From IMG/VR virus record IMGVR_UViG_3300044641_004856, positions 28,875 through 92,874 of that record: a stretch of DNA of 64,000 nt. The stretch is one strand, 5' to 3'. This document shows, one piece after another, positions 49,836 to 57,711 of the stretch. The translations under genes and the position numbers were made by a program. Source of the DNA: a virus. The number at the start of each line of letters is the position of its first letter. Position 1 is the first letter of the stretch. A model generated the notes under the pieces. That model was not told the origin of the DNA, ran no database searches, and saw only the letters and a program-made list of their open reading frames with translations.

Positions 49836-49870
49836 GCAAAAAGCCTTCTGCTATCAACACAGAAGGCTCT
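49836..49870 (-). terminator. Leftward terminator
   Basis: On the minus strand AGCCTTCTG (49868-49860) pairs with CAGAAGGCT (49850-49842) across a 9-base loop, followed by TTTTTG. It ends transcription after the lysozyme-like gene. The stretch 49805-49886 otherwise holds no gene; readthrough or an own promoter must serve the two genes to its left. Confidence 0.75.
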
Positions 49871-49886
49871 TTACTTACTGCTTGTA

Positions 49887-50456
49887 TTACTTCGGAAACT
49901 TCTTTAGCCATTCTTGTGCACGAGGGGTCATACCCTTCCATGCAGACCAATCAGTTCCGCCCTTGCTCATGTAATAAGCAATTTGGGCATTTGTCACAGG
50001 GTCTAACAACATCGCGTTAGATACCATGCCGAACTTCTCCCTGCGTGAGTCTCCTACTTCTTCAATCATGTTTATCTGAAAGATTCCGTAAGAGTTATCT
50101 CCTGTCTTCTCGTTGCCGTTGTAGGCATGAGAACGACAGTTGCTTTCACGCATGACGATAGCCCATGCTTGTTCTAAGGCTTTGCCTTTGAACCCAACTT
50201 CTTTTAAAAGCCCTTTACATTCTACGTGAGAGAGTTTTACCTTGTTACGGTAGTTCTCTAACTTGTCTGAAGGGGCTTTTATTTTTAGTTCTTTTTCGAC
50301 TGAGGATTGGAGTAAAGGAACTGGCTGTGCCTCTACTGCTTCTGTGGGAATTGTTCCTAGGGCTTTTGCTACAACAAAGCCACTACAAAACAATGCCCCT
50401 GCTACTGTCATAATTGCTATTGCAATTACTTTCTTTCCACGTTGTGTTAGTCGCAT
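49887..50456 (-). CDS. Membrane-anchored lysozyme-like transglycosylase
   Basis: 189 aa, with AAAGGTGAG before ATG. Residues ~9-32 (KVIAIAIMTVAGALFCSGFVVA) form a membrane/signal helix. The catalytic domain has AIVMRESNCRSHAYN (Glu at the centre), SYGIFQINMIEEVGD and LDPVTNAQIAYYMS, the layout of SLT/goose lysozyme-type enzymes. It cleaves peptidoglycan. In a leftward operon with the integrase it may serve lysis or a lysogeny-expressed role. Confidence 0.8.
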   Translation of the reverse strand: MRLTQRGKKVIAIAIMTVAGALFCSGFVVAKALGTIPTEAVEAQPVPLLQSSVEKELKIKAPSDKLENYRNKVKLSHVECKGLLKEVGFKGKALEQAWAIVMRESNCRSHAYNGNEKTGDNSYGIFQINMIEEVGDSRREKFGMVSNAMLLDPVTNAQIAYYMSKGGTDWSAWKGMTPRAQEWLKKFPK

Positions 50457-50462
50457 AGTTTC

Positions 50463-51758
50463 TCACCTTTCTCCCAACAGATACTCGTCCGCAAGTTCCC
50501 CTGCTTTCGACTGCTGGTGACGGATACGGTGTAAATACCGCTCCGTAGTTGTGATTGACTGATGACCCAAACGTTCCTTAACCTCATGCACATCAACACC
50601 CTTCTTTAACAGTTGAGTGGCGTTTGCATGTCTTAAGTCGTGCGTTTTTGGATACCAACCAATACCTGACTTTTCTATGGCTTCGTTCCAAATGGTTCTC
50701 CACTTGGTTCGACTGAGGTGACCTGAGCCGATACTTTGGCTAAGGCTGTCTCTGCCTTTTGATTTGTCCTTTCTGTATTGTTTGCGATAATCCTTTATCG
50801 CTTGTTTACACAGGTCACACCTGCACTTTCCCACGTTGTAAGCGTAAGGAGTTGCATGGTTGAAGACCCTACCTTTGACAGTAAAGGTCTCGTTAGTTCT
50901 TATGGAAGAACTACCTGCATGAATTAGTTTACCAACTTCGATGGTGTTATTGCCAAACAAGAGGTCATTATTAGATAACTTTTTATCTGCTATAAAGGCT
51001 TTTAACGTCTTTAAGAGAGTTGTGCTAATAACTACTGTTCTTTTATGATTGTTTTTAGTTGTATGCACTACTAAAAAACGCGACCCATTATTTGCATCTT
51101 TACCAATGTCGCATACAGTTCTACGAATGTAAACTTCTTTAGACTTAAAGTTAAAGTCTTTCACCCGTAACTCTGTTGCTTCTCCAAAGCGACAGCCTGT
51201 TGCAATTAAAAACTGAGCAAACAACTTTGCTCCGTCTGTAGGCAACTTGGCAACTATTTGCTTGAAGTCGTCAGGCTCTAACGTAATGAATGGGTCAGTC
51301 TGAGGCACTTTCACCCTAACCCCATGCGTAGGGTTTGCCACCATTCGCTCATCTTGAACAAGCGGACGGAAAGCAGACCCCAAGGCAATCTTCACATGGA
51401 GAACGGTGGAAAGGCTTACGCCTTCTTGAATTAGTTTTTCAAAAAGGCTACGAACATCACGTTTTGTTATAGACAAGACCTGCTTATTTCCTAAAGAAGG
51501 AATGACATACTTCTTTAACGAAGTCTTGTAGGTTTTTTTAGTTATTAAGCGAACATCTGTTCTAATCAACCATTCCTCTAGGTATGCCTCTAAGGTTTGG
51601 TTAGATTCTGACTCATCAACTGACAGCCCACCTTCCGCAAGAATTGCAGAGGATAAGGCTTTGGCTCTTGAGTCAAACGTGCCTGCGGACACTACGCGAT
51701 TATTTTTGTTGCGGAAGTAACCTGTGTGACGTTTATTTCGGGTAATTACATAAGCCAT
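50463..51758 (-). CDS. int: Tyrosine integrase with inserted GCRC-type zinc motif
   Basis: 431 aa. N-terminal arm/core-binding ~1-150; catalytic Arg190 (ATGCR), His373/Arg376 (HDLRH), His399 (LGHQ) and Tyr408 (RYLH). Between the second beta sheet and HDLRH there is an extra ~45 residues (~296-340) with HATPYAYNVGKCRCDLCK, a motif like the HGT...GCRC..C of many actinobacterial proteins, probably zinc-binding. It catalyses site-specific insertion into the host. The excisionase-like gene is just upstream in transcription. Confidence 0.9.
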   Translation of the reverse strand: MAYVITRNKRHTGYFRNKNNRVVSAGTFDSRAKALSSAILAEGGLSVDESESNQTLEAYLEEWLIRTDVRLITKKTYKTSLKKYVIPSLGNKQVLSITKRDVRSLFEKLIQEGVSLSTVLHVKIALGSAFRPLVQDERMVANPTHGVRVKVPQTDPFITLEPDDFKQIVAKLPTDGAKLFAQFLIATGCRFGEATELRVKDFNFKSKEVYIRRTVCDIGKDANNGSRFLVVHTTKNNHKRTVVISTTLLKTLKAFIADKKLSNNDLLFGNNTIEVGKLIHAGSSSIRTNETFTVKGRVFNHATPYAYNVGKCRCDLCKQAIKDYRKQYRKDKSKGRDSLSQSIGSGHLSRTKWRTIWNEAIEKSGIGWYPKTHDLRHANATQLLKKGVDVHEVKERLGHQSITTTERYLHRIRHQQSKAGELADEYLLGER

Positions 51759-51787
51759 ACACTTGCTCCTCTCTCGTTTAGTAAGTG

Positions 51788-51988
51788 TTAGTTATCTTGT
51801 TTTTGAGGCAACCTTCTTCTGCTTTGAACCCAAGCCTCTGCGGTTTCCGATTTCCACACAGGAGTCCTCCCGAAGTAAGTATCGGGTTTGGGAAGGGTGT
51901 TTAAGTTTCGATAGAGATAGTTCTTTAACGTGTTCTGACTTATCCCTGCTTTTTCTGCCAAGTCTTTTTGAGTTAGCCACTCTTGCAT
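51788..51988 (-). CDS. Excisionase-like helix-turn-helix protein
   Basis: 66 aa behind AAAGGAGC. EWLTQKDLAEKAGISQNTLK then NYLYR and a WKSETAEAWV C-terminus are the AlpA/excisionase-type HTH (HTH_17). It is 29 bases upstream of the integrase in transcription, consistent with control of integration direction or of the operon. Confidence 0.78.
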   Translation of the reverse strand: MQEWLTQKDLAEKAGISQNTLKNYLYRNLNTLPKPDTYFGRTPVWKSETAEAWVQSRRRLPQKQDN

Positions 51989-52012
51989 TTGTTGCTCCTT
52001 TCTTGAGCATGG

Positions 52013-52252
52013 TTACATCTTACCCAACTCGGCATGGGCTTTGATAACGGCAGCATGATTTTTCATGATTTCTGTAAGTTCTTTTGAAGCCTCCAACATG
52101 GTGTCTAAGAACCGTCCTGCTGTTAAATAGTTAGCAGGTTGATAGCCTGAGTCAAGCATGTCCGCATAGATTTGGACAGCAAGTTTCAAAGACTCTCCAC
52201 ACAGGCTTAGTTGACCAGCAAACTTTAAGTCTTCTTTAACAGTATTGGTCAT
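52013..52252 (-). CDS. Helical protein, 79 aa
   Basis: Mainly helical: LKFAGQLSLCGESLKLAVQI, and AGRFLDTMLEASKELTEIMK. No family recognised, no charged tails. It ends 24 bases before the excisionase-like gene. It may modulate integration, but the sequence does not show it. Confidence 0.5.
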   Translation of the reverse strand: MTNTVKEDLKFAGQLSLCGESLKLAVQIYADMLDSGYQPANYLTAGRFLDTMLEASKELTEIMKNHAAVIKAHAELGKM

Positions 52253-52410
52253 TTGTTTACCCGCTCACTTTGCAAGATTCGAATAGTTCTTATAAGTTCT
52301 TTATTAACTCTAAGAAGATTGCGATGAGCATTAACAGAAACAACCATAACTATGCATGAACATACAAGCGCAATCATAATTGCCAATAGGTCAGTTGTTT
52401 GTAGATACAT
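52249..52410 (-). CDS. Small membrane protein, 53 aa
   Basis: ATG 52410, overlapping the previous gene's end by 20 bases, with GGAGAACCCC before it. One clear membrane helix (LLAIMIALVCSCIVMVVSV, residues ~8-26) and a basic helical tail (LLRVNKELIRTIRIL). The following gene begins within its stop. No family. Confidence 0.6.
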   Translation of the reverse strand: MYLQTTDLLAIMIALVCSCIVMVVSVNAHRNLLRVNKELIRTIRILQSERVNK

Positions 52411-52771
52411 GGGGTTCTCCTTCTTTAATCATAGTTTCTAACTCTTTAACTAAGAGTTGTTTCTTCTTTAGGTTTTCTTTTAGTTCTGCAACATACTCAG
52501 ATAAAACAGGAGGATACACAGTTATCTCTCTACGAGAGTTCACTCGCAATACTTTCCAATCTCCCATGTCATAACCTGCAACGAGTTTGTCTGCTTCTTC
52601 AGGGTCAAGCCAAAAGAAGATTTCATCATCAAGTGGGTGTTCATCTTCTCTGCCTTCCCACTCTGCTTGCTTTACCGCAAACATAACCTTGTCTTCGTTT
52701 AAGGTCATTTGCTTTGTTACTGGTTCTTCTTTCCAACGAATAGTTGCTTTGATTACAGATAGTGTTGTCAT
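52391..52771 (-). CDS. Hypothetical protein, 126 aa
   Basis: Residues ~1-80 are mixed with LSVIKATIRWKEEPVTKQMT and a HPLDDEIFFWLDPEEADKLV segment; 88-120 form a coiled coil (LSEYVAELKENLKKKQLLVK). Acidic. No family recognised. It overlaps the next gene upstream by four bases. Confidence 0.5.
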   Translation of the reverse strand: MTTLSVIKATIRWKEEPVTKQMTLNEDKVMFAVKQAEWEGREDEHPLDDEIFFWLDPEEADKLVAGYDMGDWKVLRVNSRREITVYPPVLSEYVAELKENLKKKQLLVKELETMIKEGEPHVSTNN

Positions 52772-53064
52772 AGAGAAATCCTTTCTTCTTTAAGGGTTGG
52801 TTGATGGTGTGCTAACCACCAAGTTTTTGCGTATTCCAAAGTAGTGTCATTGAATTGATAGCACCACTTTTGTTTATGAGTATGGTGTGCATCTAAATCT
52901 TGATTACCTGAGAATAGAACTACTTTTCCACCATACTGGTTTATGTCCATGAGTATGTTGTCTGCAGGTATTCCCCAGTCAAGTAACTTGCCTACCCAAT
53001 CTTTTACTCGGTCTTGTCTGCAAGGTATGCAAGAACACTTGTGTTCTGTTTGATGTTTTATCAT
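52768..53064 (-). CDS. Cys/His-containing protein, 98 aa
   Basis: Begins MIKHQTEHKCSCIPCR: HKCSCIPC resembles a metal-binding knuckle. The centre NILMDINQYGGKVVLFSG and DAHHTHKQKWCY add His/Cys, and the C-terminus has HHQP. Zinc is possible, function unknown. Coupled to both neighbours by overlapping starts. Confidence 0.5.
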   Translation of the reverse strand: MIKHQTEHKCSCIPCRQDRVKDWVGKLLDWGIPADNILMDINQYGGKVVLFSGNQDLDAHHTHKQKWCYQFNDTTLEYAKTWWLAHHQPTLKEERISL

Positions 53065-53294
53065 ACGATAACCCCATAAATAGGGATTTCAGGAAGTGGT
53101 GGAATAACTTCTTCTAGGTCTGTTAAAGAATAACTAGCAGACTTAACCTTTGTGGAATAGTTAGGAAGTTGTTCCAGTTCTTGTTCTCCCATTTCAACAC
53201 GTCTTACCCAGTCTTCTGCTTCTTCTTTAGAGTTAGCGTCAAACGTTATAATTCCATGATTTTCTTCGGCGTATCGAACTACGTATCTTGTCAT
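53061..53294 (-). CDS. Small acidic protein, 77 aa
   Basis: TAGGAGGCAAC precedes ATG. RYVVRYAEENHGIITFDANS then KEEAEDWVRRVEMGEQELEQ: two strands followed by a helix with a conserved Trp, and a later strand pair (SYSLTDLEEVIPPLP). The pattern recurs in small actinophage proteins of unknown function. Confidence 0.55.
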   Translation of the reverse strand: MTRYVVRYAEENHGIITFDANSKEEAEDWVRRVEMGEQELEQLPNYSTKVKSASYSLTDLEEVIPPLPEIPIYGVIV

Positions 53295-53302
53295 GTTGCC
53301 TC

Positions 53303-53629
53303 CTATGCTTTCTTGTAGGTATAACTTACGGTATAGGTTTGAGTGTCTCTGTCATAGACACGAATTGAAGGGCACTTCTTGCCCCTAACTTTGTTAATGC
53401 ACTTGAATACTGCAGGAGTATCTGTGCATTCCCAATGGTGTTCGTGACACTTCTTGCAATTATTTTCATCGCAGTCACGATAGGTAATTTCAAGGCAGGC
53501 TTCACAATAGGTTGCAAAGCATTCTCCACCCTTATGAAAGTTCCAGTAAGAACAATCTCTCCATGACTCTTCAGCGTTACAACACTTACTAAGCGTTGGC
53601 ACTCCTGTGCTTAACTCTCCTGTTTTCAT
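53303..53629 (-). CDS. Cysteine-rich (12 Cys) protein, 108 aa
   Basis: ATG overlaps the upstream stop. Twelve cysteines occur between residues ~16 and ~90: SKCCNAEES, YCEACLEITYRDC, NCKKCHEHHWEC and FKCINKVRGKKCP. With interspersed His this looks like a small multi-zinc protein. No known family; nucleic-acid or protein binding is possible. No signal peptide. Confidence 0.6.
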   Translation of the reverse strand: MKTGELSTGVPTLSKCCNAEESWRDCSYWNFHKGGECFATYCEACLEITYRDCDENNCKKCHEHHWECTDTPAVFKCINKVRGKKCPSIRVYDRDTQTYTVSYTYKKA

Positions 53630-53952
53630 GAAGACACCTTGATACAGAAGTTCTCTTCATCTTTCCATGGAAGTGGTGTGATGAAATAGCCGATACGGTT
53701 TACAACTGCACGTCCATTAACTATGTAAGTGCCTCCGTTGTCTCCGTCAACAAGAGTCCATACGTTGTGGTAATCGCAAGCGTAAACAAAGGCTTGCTCT
53801 TCTCCGTATGTCTCATAAAGAATACCTACACCATTTTCATCTTGCCATGAAGCGTTTTCAACAAGCGTGTTCCCTATCGGCTTGTATGTGTTTTGCCATT
53901 TATCGAGAGTGATACGGCGTTGCTTAGTTGCTGTTGCTAGTTGTGTTTTCAT
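53626..53952 (-). CDS. Hypothetical protein, 108 aa
   Basis: Begins KTQLATATKQRRITLDKWQN and is then beta-rich (GVGILYETYGEEQAFVYACD and GGTYIVNGRAVVNRIGYFIT). It overlaps the two-HTH gene by 29 bases, a long overlap, with an AAAAAAGGAGGCAAC ribosome site before its ATG. No family recognised. Confidence 0.55.
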   Translation of the reverse strand: MKTQLATATKQRRITLDKWQNTYKPIGNTLVENASWQDENGVGILYETYGEEQAFVYACDYHNVWTLVDGDNGGTYIVNGRAVVNRIGYFITPLPWKDEENFCIKVSS

Positions 53953-54568
53953 GTGTTGCCTCCTTTTTTTGTGTTGGGTATTTGATACGAGTTAATGCAC
54001 GTGAGTTACCAGCAGTTTTTCTGTATCCGTAACGAACCAAACGCAGGTTAATTGCGCCAACAGTTAACCCAAGTTCTTGTGCGATTGTGTATGTGCTAAC
54101 TCCTAAGAGAGTCTGCTCATGAATTAAGCGTGTGAACTCTTCTGCTTCTGTTCTGTTCTTAGACCCCTTGCCTCTAAGAAGAGTGGCAGTTGCATGAAGT
54201 TCTTTAAGAACTTTTAGTGCTTCAGGGTCAATAGGAGTTTTCCTATAAACAACCTTCTTTATACGAGCACGCTTTGGAACTGGTTGACTAGCAACTGAGA
54301 GCATGAGTTGGAACGGTTCTCGTTCGAGTTTATCTACGATTAACCTAATCATCTCTCGTGTTACACCAACAGCCTGCCCGATACTTTCAAGAGACCAACC
54401 TTCTTCTTTTCTAAGTCTCCATACGTATTGGTTTCTTTCTTCTTTTGTCTTAAAAGACTTAAAGATTAAATACACTTCAGGAGTTAGCAACTGATTTCTT
54501 ACAGGGCTACCTTCTGTAACTTCTTTAATCTTCTTTACGTAATTGGGATTTATGCTTGGGTATTTCAT
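53924..54568 (-). CDS. Protein with two helix-turn-helix segments
   Basis: 214 aa. Two HTH-like units: EEGWSLESIGQAVGVTREMI (residues ~55-74) and GVSTYTIAQELGLTVGAINL (~157-176), like sigma region-4 or resolvase-type binders, joined by a basic linker (KRARIKKVVYRKT). The C-terminus is basic and Asn/Thr-rich. It is a candidate regulator of the leftward operon or of late transcription. No sigma-2 region is visible. Confidence 0.6.
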   Translation of the reverse strand: MKYPSINPNYVKKIKEVTEGSPVRNQLLTPEVYLIFKSFKTKEERNQYVWRLRKEEGWSLESIGQAVGVTREMIRLIVDKLEREPFQLMLSVASQPVPKRARIKKVVYRKTPIDPEALKVLKELHATATLLRGKGSKNRTEAEEFTRLIHEQTLLGVSTYTIAQELGLTVGAINLRLVRYGYRKTAGNSRALTRIKYPTQKKEATHENTTSNSN

Positions 54569-55161
54569 AGTGCCACCAACCCTTCTACTTGTTCAGCCGT
54601 TAAAGAAGTTATCATTCCGTTTGAATCAGTAACAGCGTTAGTAATTACTACGTTACCTAACAGAACTGTTTCATCATCTTTGCCAAACTCGTTAAGCCAT
54701 AATTTTGTTGCGGTGAAGTTTGGAACTAACCCTAGGTTCTTAAAGCGTGCTTCTTCGTTAAACCATAGTGTTATGTTTTGAGAAGGTAGGGTCTTGCACT
54801 CAACGTATCCTTTGCATGTTGATTGTAAGAACTCTAACTGGTCTTCTGCTTTAACTTCTTGAACTGCTTTCGTTCCGTCTTCGTAAAAGATAACTGCTTT
54901 AACTTCTTTATAATTTACGTAAGCATTGGAACTACCACAAACCAAACACAGAACTTCTTTATCATTCCGTTCTGTATCTTCATTGAAGTTAAAGGCTTCA
55001 ACGTATGGGTCGAAAGGAGTTACCGACTCACAAGGCATACACCATGTCCATTCGATGTTGTCAAACTTTCCGACGTAATCGAATACCCCATACTGTCCAT
55101 GACGTGCATAGACTTCATTACACAAGTCGTAGATGTTTCTCGGTGCAGGGTTAGTTGCCAC
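54565..55161 (-). CDS. Zinc-binding hypothetical protein, 198 aa
   Basis: I start at GTG 55161, preceded by AGGAGGAGTATC; a longer upstream reading frame lacks a ribosome site. CMPCESVTPFDPYVEAF and CLVCGSSNAY give two CxxC pairs (residues ~47 and ~76). The second half is beta-rich (KGYVECKTLPSQNITLWFNE) with DDETVLLGNVVITNAVTDSN. No family recognised. Overlaps both neighbours. Confidence 0.55.
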   Translation of the reverse strand: MATNPAPRNIYDLCNEVYARHGQYGVFDYVGKFDNIEWTWCMPCESVTPFDPYVEAFNFNEDTERNDKEVLCLVCGSSNAYVNYKEVKAVIFYEDGTKAVQEVKAEDQLEFLQSTCKGYVECKTLPSQNITLWFNEEARFKNLGLVPNFTATKLWLNEFGKDDETVLLGNVVITNAVTDSNGMITSLTAEQVEGLVAL

Positions 55162-55513
55162 GATACTCCTCCTGTGTTTGAGCAAACTTGAATGGAGTGT
55201 AAGAAGGGTCGCTATTAATAATTCTTCCCAACTCTTCAAGTTCTGAGTCAGTAAAGTTATCTATTGCTTCCCAATCTTCTTTTGCCCATGAATCAGTATC
55301 AACAACACACAAGCCACTTGCCCAACCGTAGTTAGAATCTTTAGCGATGTATGTTGCTTTATCAAAGTCAACAACACGAATGTAAACTTCGCCGTCAACC
55401 TTAACAACTCCGTCAGCAATTAAAGATAGTCCTGAACCTGCTATTGCATTAGCAAGAGTGCTTAGGTCTATGTCTTCTTTTGAAGAGATAATTATTGCAA
55501 CTTGATTACTCAT
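55151..55513 (-). CDS. Acidic protein, 120 aa
   Basis: GGAGGCATAACTT before ATG 55513; the same string spans the upstream gene's end. VAIIISSKEDIDLSTLANAI and VYIRVVDFDKATYIAKDSNY suggest an alpha/beta fold; FTDSELEELGRIINSDPSYT is a C-terminal helix. No family recognised. Part of the small acidic gene array. Confidence 0.55.
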   Translation of the reverse strand: MSNQVAIIISSKEDIDLSTLANAIAGSGLSLIADGVVKVDGEVYIRVVDFDKATYIAKDSNYGWASGLCVVDTDSWAKEDWEAIDNFTDSELEELGRIINSDPSYTPFKFAQTQEEYRGN

Positions 55514-55516
55514 AAG

Positions 55517-55756
55517 TTATGCCTCCATTTCGTTTTCGATTGCGGAATAGATGTCATCATAAGTTCCTTCAGTATCAAACTCTCCTGAAGCAACACTCTT
55601 CCAAACTTCTTTAGTTAAAGGTTTGTAATTGTCTTCTTCGGAATTGTTATCTTCCCAACTTTCTTCTAAATCCCAAAACGTCCACCATGCAACAACGATT
55701 TCTTCTTTAGGGTCTAGTTTGCTTAACGCTTTGATTACGCTTTCTACTGTTGCCAT
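55517..55756 (-). CDS. Paralogue family member A, 79 aa
   Basis: GGAGGCATAAATA before ATG. Pattern: VIKALSKLDPKEEIVVAWW, then a loop, then LTKEVWKSVASGEF and a C-terminal acidic helix (DDIYSAIENEMEA). Helix-DPxEEI-strand-loop-EVW-helix is shared with genes at 55760, 56710 and 58257. No family name. It ends in EA, encoded by the ribosome site of the next gene. Confidence 0.6.
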   Translation of the reverse strand: MATVESVIKALSKLDPKEEIVVAWWTFWDLEESWEDNNSEEDNYKPLTKEVWKSVASGEFDTEGTYDDIYSAIENEMEA

Positions 55757-55759
55757 TAT

Positions 55760-56026
55760 TTATGCCTCCACTTCTACGAGTTTGATACCACGTTTTTTTA
55801 ATTGCTTTTCAATCATTTCTGAGATGACTCCCTGAATACCCATGATGTCATCTCCTGTTGGTGCTTTATCAATGGCTTTTTTCCAAACGTCTAACGGAAG
55901 AGTTACGCCGTAATCTTCTTTTAGTTCTTCAGCAAAGTCTGAGTAACCAAAGTATGTAACCCATAATTCATCTTCAGGTTTGAAGTCCTTTTGCAAGTCT
56001 TCTATAAGTTCTTTTACTGTTGTCAT
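55760..56026 (-). CDS. Paralogue family member B, 88 aa
   Basis: ATG 56026, with AGGAGGCATAACCTA; an earlier start would run into the upstream gene. TTVKELIEDLQKDFKPEDEL then WVTYFGYSDF and LPLDVWKKAIDKAPTGDDIM follow the family layout (helix, PEDELWV strand, loop, DVW helix). C-terminus basic (EKQLKKRGIKLVEVEA). Function unknown. Confidence 0.62.
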   Translation of the reverse strand: MTTVKELIEDLQKDFKPEDELWVTYFGYSDFAEELKEDYGVTLPLDVWKKAIDKAPTGDDIMGIQGVISEMIEKQLKKRGIKLVEVEA

Positions 56027-56030
56027 TAGG

Positions 56031-56267
56031 TTATGCCTCCTGTTCTGTATAAGCATCGTCGTAGCCTTGGTTATGACCTAACGCCCAAACTTTGTGTAGC
56101 ATTTCTTCTAGTTCTTTAGTGGTAAAGAACTTTAACTTAACGTCTTTTGCAACCTTCACGTCTTTAGGGTTTGCCATTACAACGTGTGTTGCAAAGATGT
56201 TTCTTGCAAGTGTTTCTATTTCTTTCTTATCTTCTTTAGTTGGGTTTCCAAGTTCTCTTTTGCTCAT
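56031..56267 (-). CDS. Small acidic protein, 78 aa
   Basis: AAAGGAGGCTTAACCC before ATG. KRELGNPTKEDKKEIETLAR, then FATHVVMANPKDVKVAKDVK and a C-terminal ALGHNQGYDDAYTEQEA. The GxxxGYDDA end resembles those of the genes at 56271 and 56465. Ends in EA. No family. Confidence 0.55.
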   Translation of the reverse strand: MSKRELGNPTKEDKKEIETLARNIFATHVVMANPKDVKVAKDVKLKFFTTKELEEMLHKVWALGHNQGYDDAYTEQEA

Positions 56268-56270
56268 GGG

Positions 56271-56468
56271 TTAAGCCTCCTTTGATAGTCGTTGTTCTTC
56301 TTTAGTAATTAAAAAGAGAGCAAGACGAATGCCGTCTGCTTTGCCGTCTGTGTAGTGAAAGTTAGAATCTGCTCCGTCTTCAAGAGCATGGCTTATCTCC
56401 ACAGTCTTTAACTCGGAACGTAACTTCTTTCTGATGTTCTCAAGCGGTAGTTGAATCTCTTTAATCAT
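56271..56468 (-). CDS. Small protein, 65 aa
   Basis: ATG overlaps the previous gene's stop (ATGA) with AAAGGAGGCAAGC ahead. LPLENIRKKLRSELKTVEIS is a helix, then DSNFHYTDGKADGIRLALFL resembles the GxxxGxxxA-type end of neighbours. Ends with KEA. Function unknown. Confidence 0.55.
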   Translation of the reverse strand: MIKEIQLPLENIRKKLRSELKTVEISHALEDGADSNFHYTDGKADGIRLALFLITKEEQRLSKEA

Positions 56469-56713
56469 GCGCTTGCCTCCTTTAGTTGGTCTGCTTGTTC
56501 GAATTGAAGTGCATACACAAGTGCATACACTTTTTGCATAGCGTCTGTGTAACCTCTGTGATACTCATAGCCTCCAACAACTGCTTCTTCACCAGTTGCT
56601 TCAGATAAGTTCTTTTGCTGATTGATAATTTCAAGCAAGACTTCTCCATGAATAATTTCATGAATCGGTGTGCCTAGTGCGAGCAGGTTTTTTTGTTGCG
56701 GAGTTGCATTCAT
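56465..56713 (-). CDS. Small protein, 82 aa
   Basis: Starts MNATPQQKNLLALGTPIHEI and continues as a helical protein with a conserved GGYEYHRGYTDAMQKVYALV. The codons for TPQQKN embed CCGCAACAAAAAAA, a string repeated elsewhere. C-terminal KEASA carries the next ribosome site. No family known. Confidence 0.55.
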   Translation of the reverse strand: MNATPQQKNLLALGTPIHEIIHGEVLLEIINQQKNLSEATGEEAVVGGYEYHRGYTDAMQKVYALVYALQFEQADQLKEASA

Positions 56714-56994
56714 ACTGTTACCTCTTCTCTCTTCTTGTTCATGATTGATACGTATTGTTCGTGAATCCAGTCAGCGAACGTGTTTCCCATTTCTTCCCAT
56801 TCGAGAATGTTTTGAACAACTTCAACTAACTCATTCCAAACTTCTTTTGGAACTTCTTCATAGTCCATGGTGTCTTCGAGAAACTCGCAACCCCATTCGT
56901 TGTTATCTGCATACTCCTTTGTAACCCATTCGATAATAATTTCTTCGTCAGGATTGAGTGCTTGTAAGTATTCGATTGCCTTGGATACTTTCAT
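56710..56994 (-). CDS. Paralogue family member C, 94 aa
   Basis: ATG 56994 overlaps the DUF6011-like gene stop; a longer frame upstream is just that gene's shadow. VSKAIEYLQALNPDEEIIIE, then WVTKEYADNN loop, YEEVPKEVWNELVEVVQNIL and a final helix follow the family layout. It is acidic and ends KREEVTV. Function unknown. Confidence 0.62.
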   Translation of the reverse strand: MKVSKAIEYLQALNPDEEIIIEWVTKEYADNNEWGCEFLEDTMDYEEVPKEVWNELVEVVQNILEWEEMGNTFADWIHEQYVSIMNKKREEVTV

Positions 56995-57695
56995 GATTGA
57001 TACTTCCCAGCACACACAGCACCCATACCTCTTGCAACAGATACTGCTCTTGTTAGTGCACGACCACAATGCACACAGCAACCAAACTGAACGCTTAGTT
57101 CGATTGCCTTAGATAAAGTCAAACGATGTTCAGGCTTTAACTCAAAGAGCACCGATTGCTTTGTTGTGTCGTAATCGAATCCGTCATGATTACGATTGAT
57201 TGTCCATACTTGAAGTTTGCGACTATTCAAACCCATACGGATTTGGTAAATAGAGTTATTAAGAAGGTATGCACCAACTTCTTTTATCTCAGGTTCTAAA
57301 GACGGTGCGTCTTTGAGTTGTGTAATTAATCCACTTACTGAATCAATAGACAACTGCTCCAACACAGTTACACCTTCTTTTGAAAGTGTTGCAGAAAGTA
57401 AGGCTTTGCCTTCTTGCTTGTCCTGCACCAGTTTCCCTAGCAACCAAAGTTGCTTTGATGTTGCAAGGCGAACAACGCCTGCTTTGTTTGGGCACTTAAG
57501 AAGATTAGCAATTAACTCAGTTGCTCCTTGCACGTTAAGTAATGCAAAGTCAGGAGTGTCATAAGAATGTTGCTTTGTATCAAGTAACTTCTTTATGAAG
57601 TTTGCCTGCTTCTCACTTGCATAGCGAACCTTGTATTCGCCGTATTGATTACCACCACGTGCACCAGCCTTACGATGTTTTGTTTTTGTAGCCAT
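56991..57695 (-). CDS. DUF6011-like protein with C-terminal zinc motif
   Basis: 234 aa, with AGGGAGGCAAAACT before ATG. N-terminus basic (KTKHRKAGARGGNQYGEYKV); middle helical (FIKKLLDTKQ, KQLWLLGKLVQD). The C-terminus FGCCVHCGRALTRAVSVARGMGAVCAGKY (residues ~205-233, here named by CCVHCGRAL and GAVCAGK) matches the DUF6011 zinc motif found in many actinophage proteins. Function unknown; may bind nucleic acid. Confidence 0.7.
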   Translation of the reverse strand: MATKTKHRKAGARGGNQYGEYKVRYASEKQANFIKKLLDTKQHSYDTPDFALLNVQGATELIANLLKCPNKAGVVRLATSKQLWLLGKLVQDKQEGKALLSATLSKEGVTVLEQLSIDSVSGLITQLKDAPSLEPEIKEVGAYLLNNSIYQIRMGLNSRKLQVWTINRNHDGFDYDTTKQSVLFELKPEHRLTLSKAIELSVQFGCCVHCGRALTRAVSVARGMGAVCAGKYQS

Positions 57696-57711
57696 AGTTT
57701 TGCCTCCCTAG

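Noticed and set aside
51759-52012. attP core near the integrase
   Set aside because: The gaps next to the integrase are under 30 bases and show no tRNA-end-like sequence; the site cannot be placed without a host genome.
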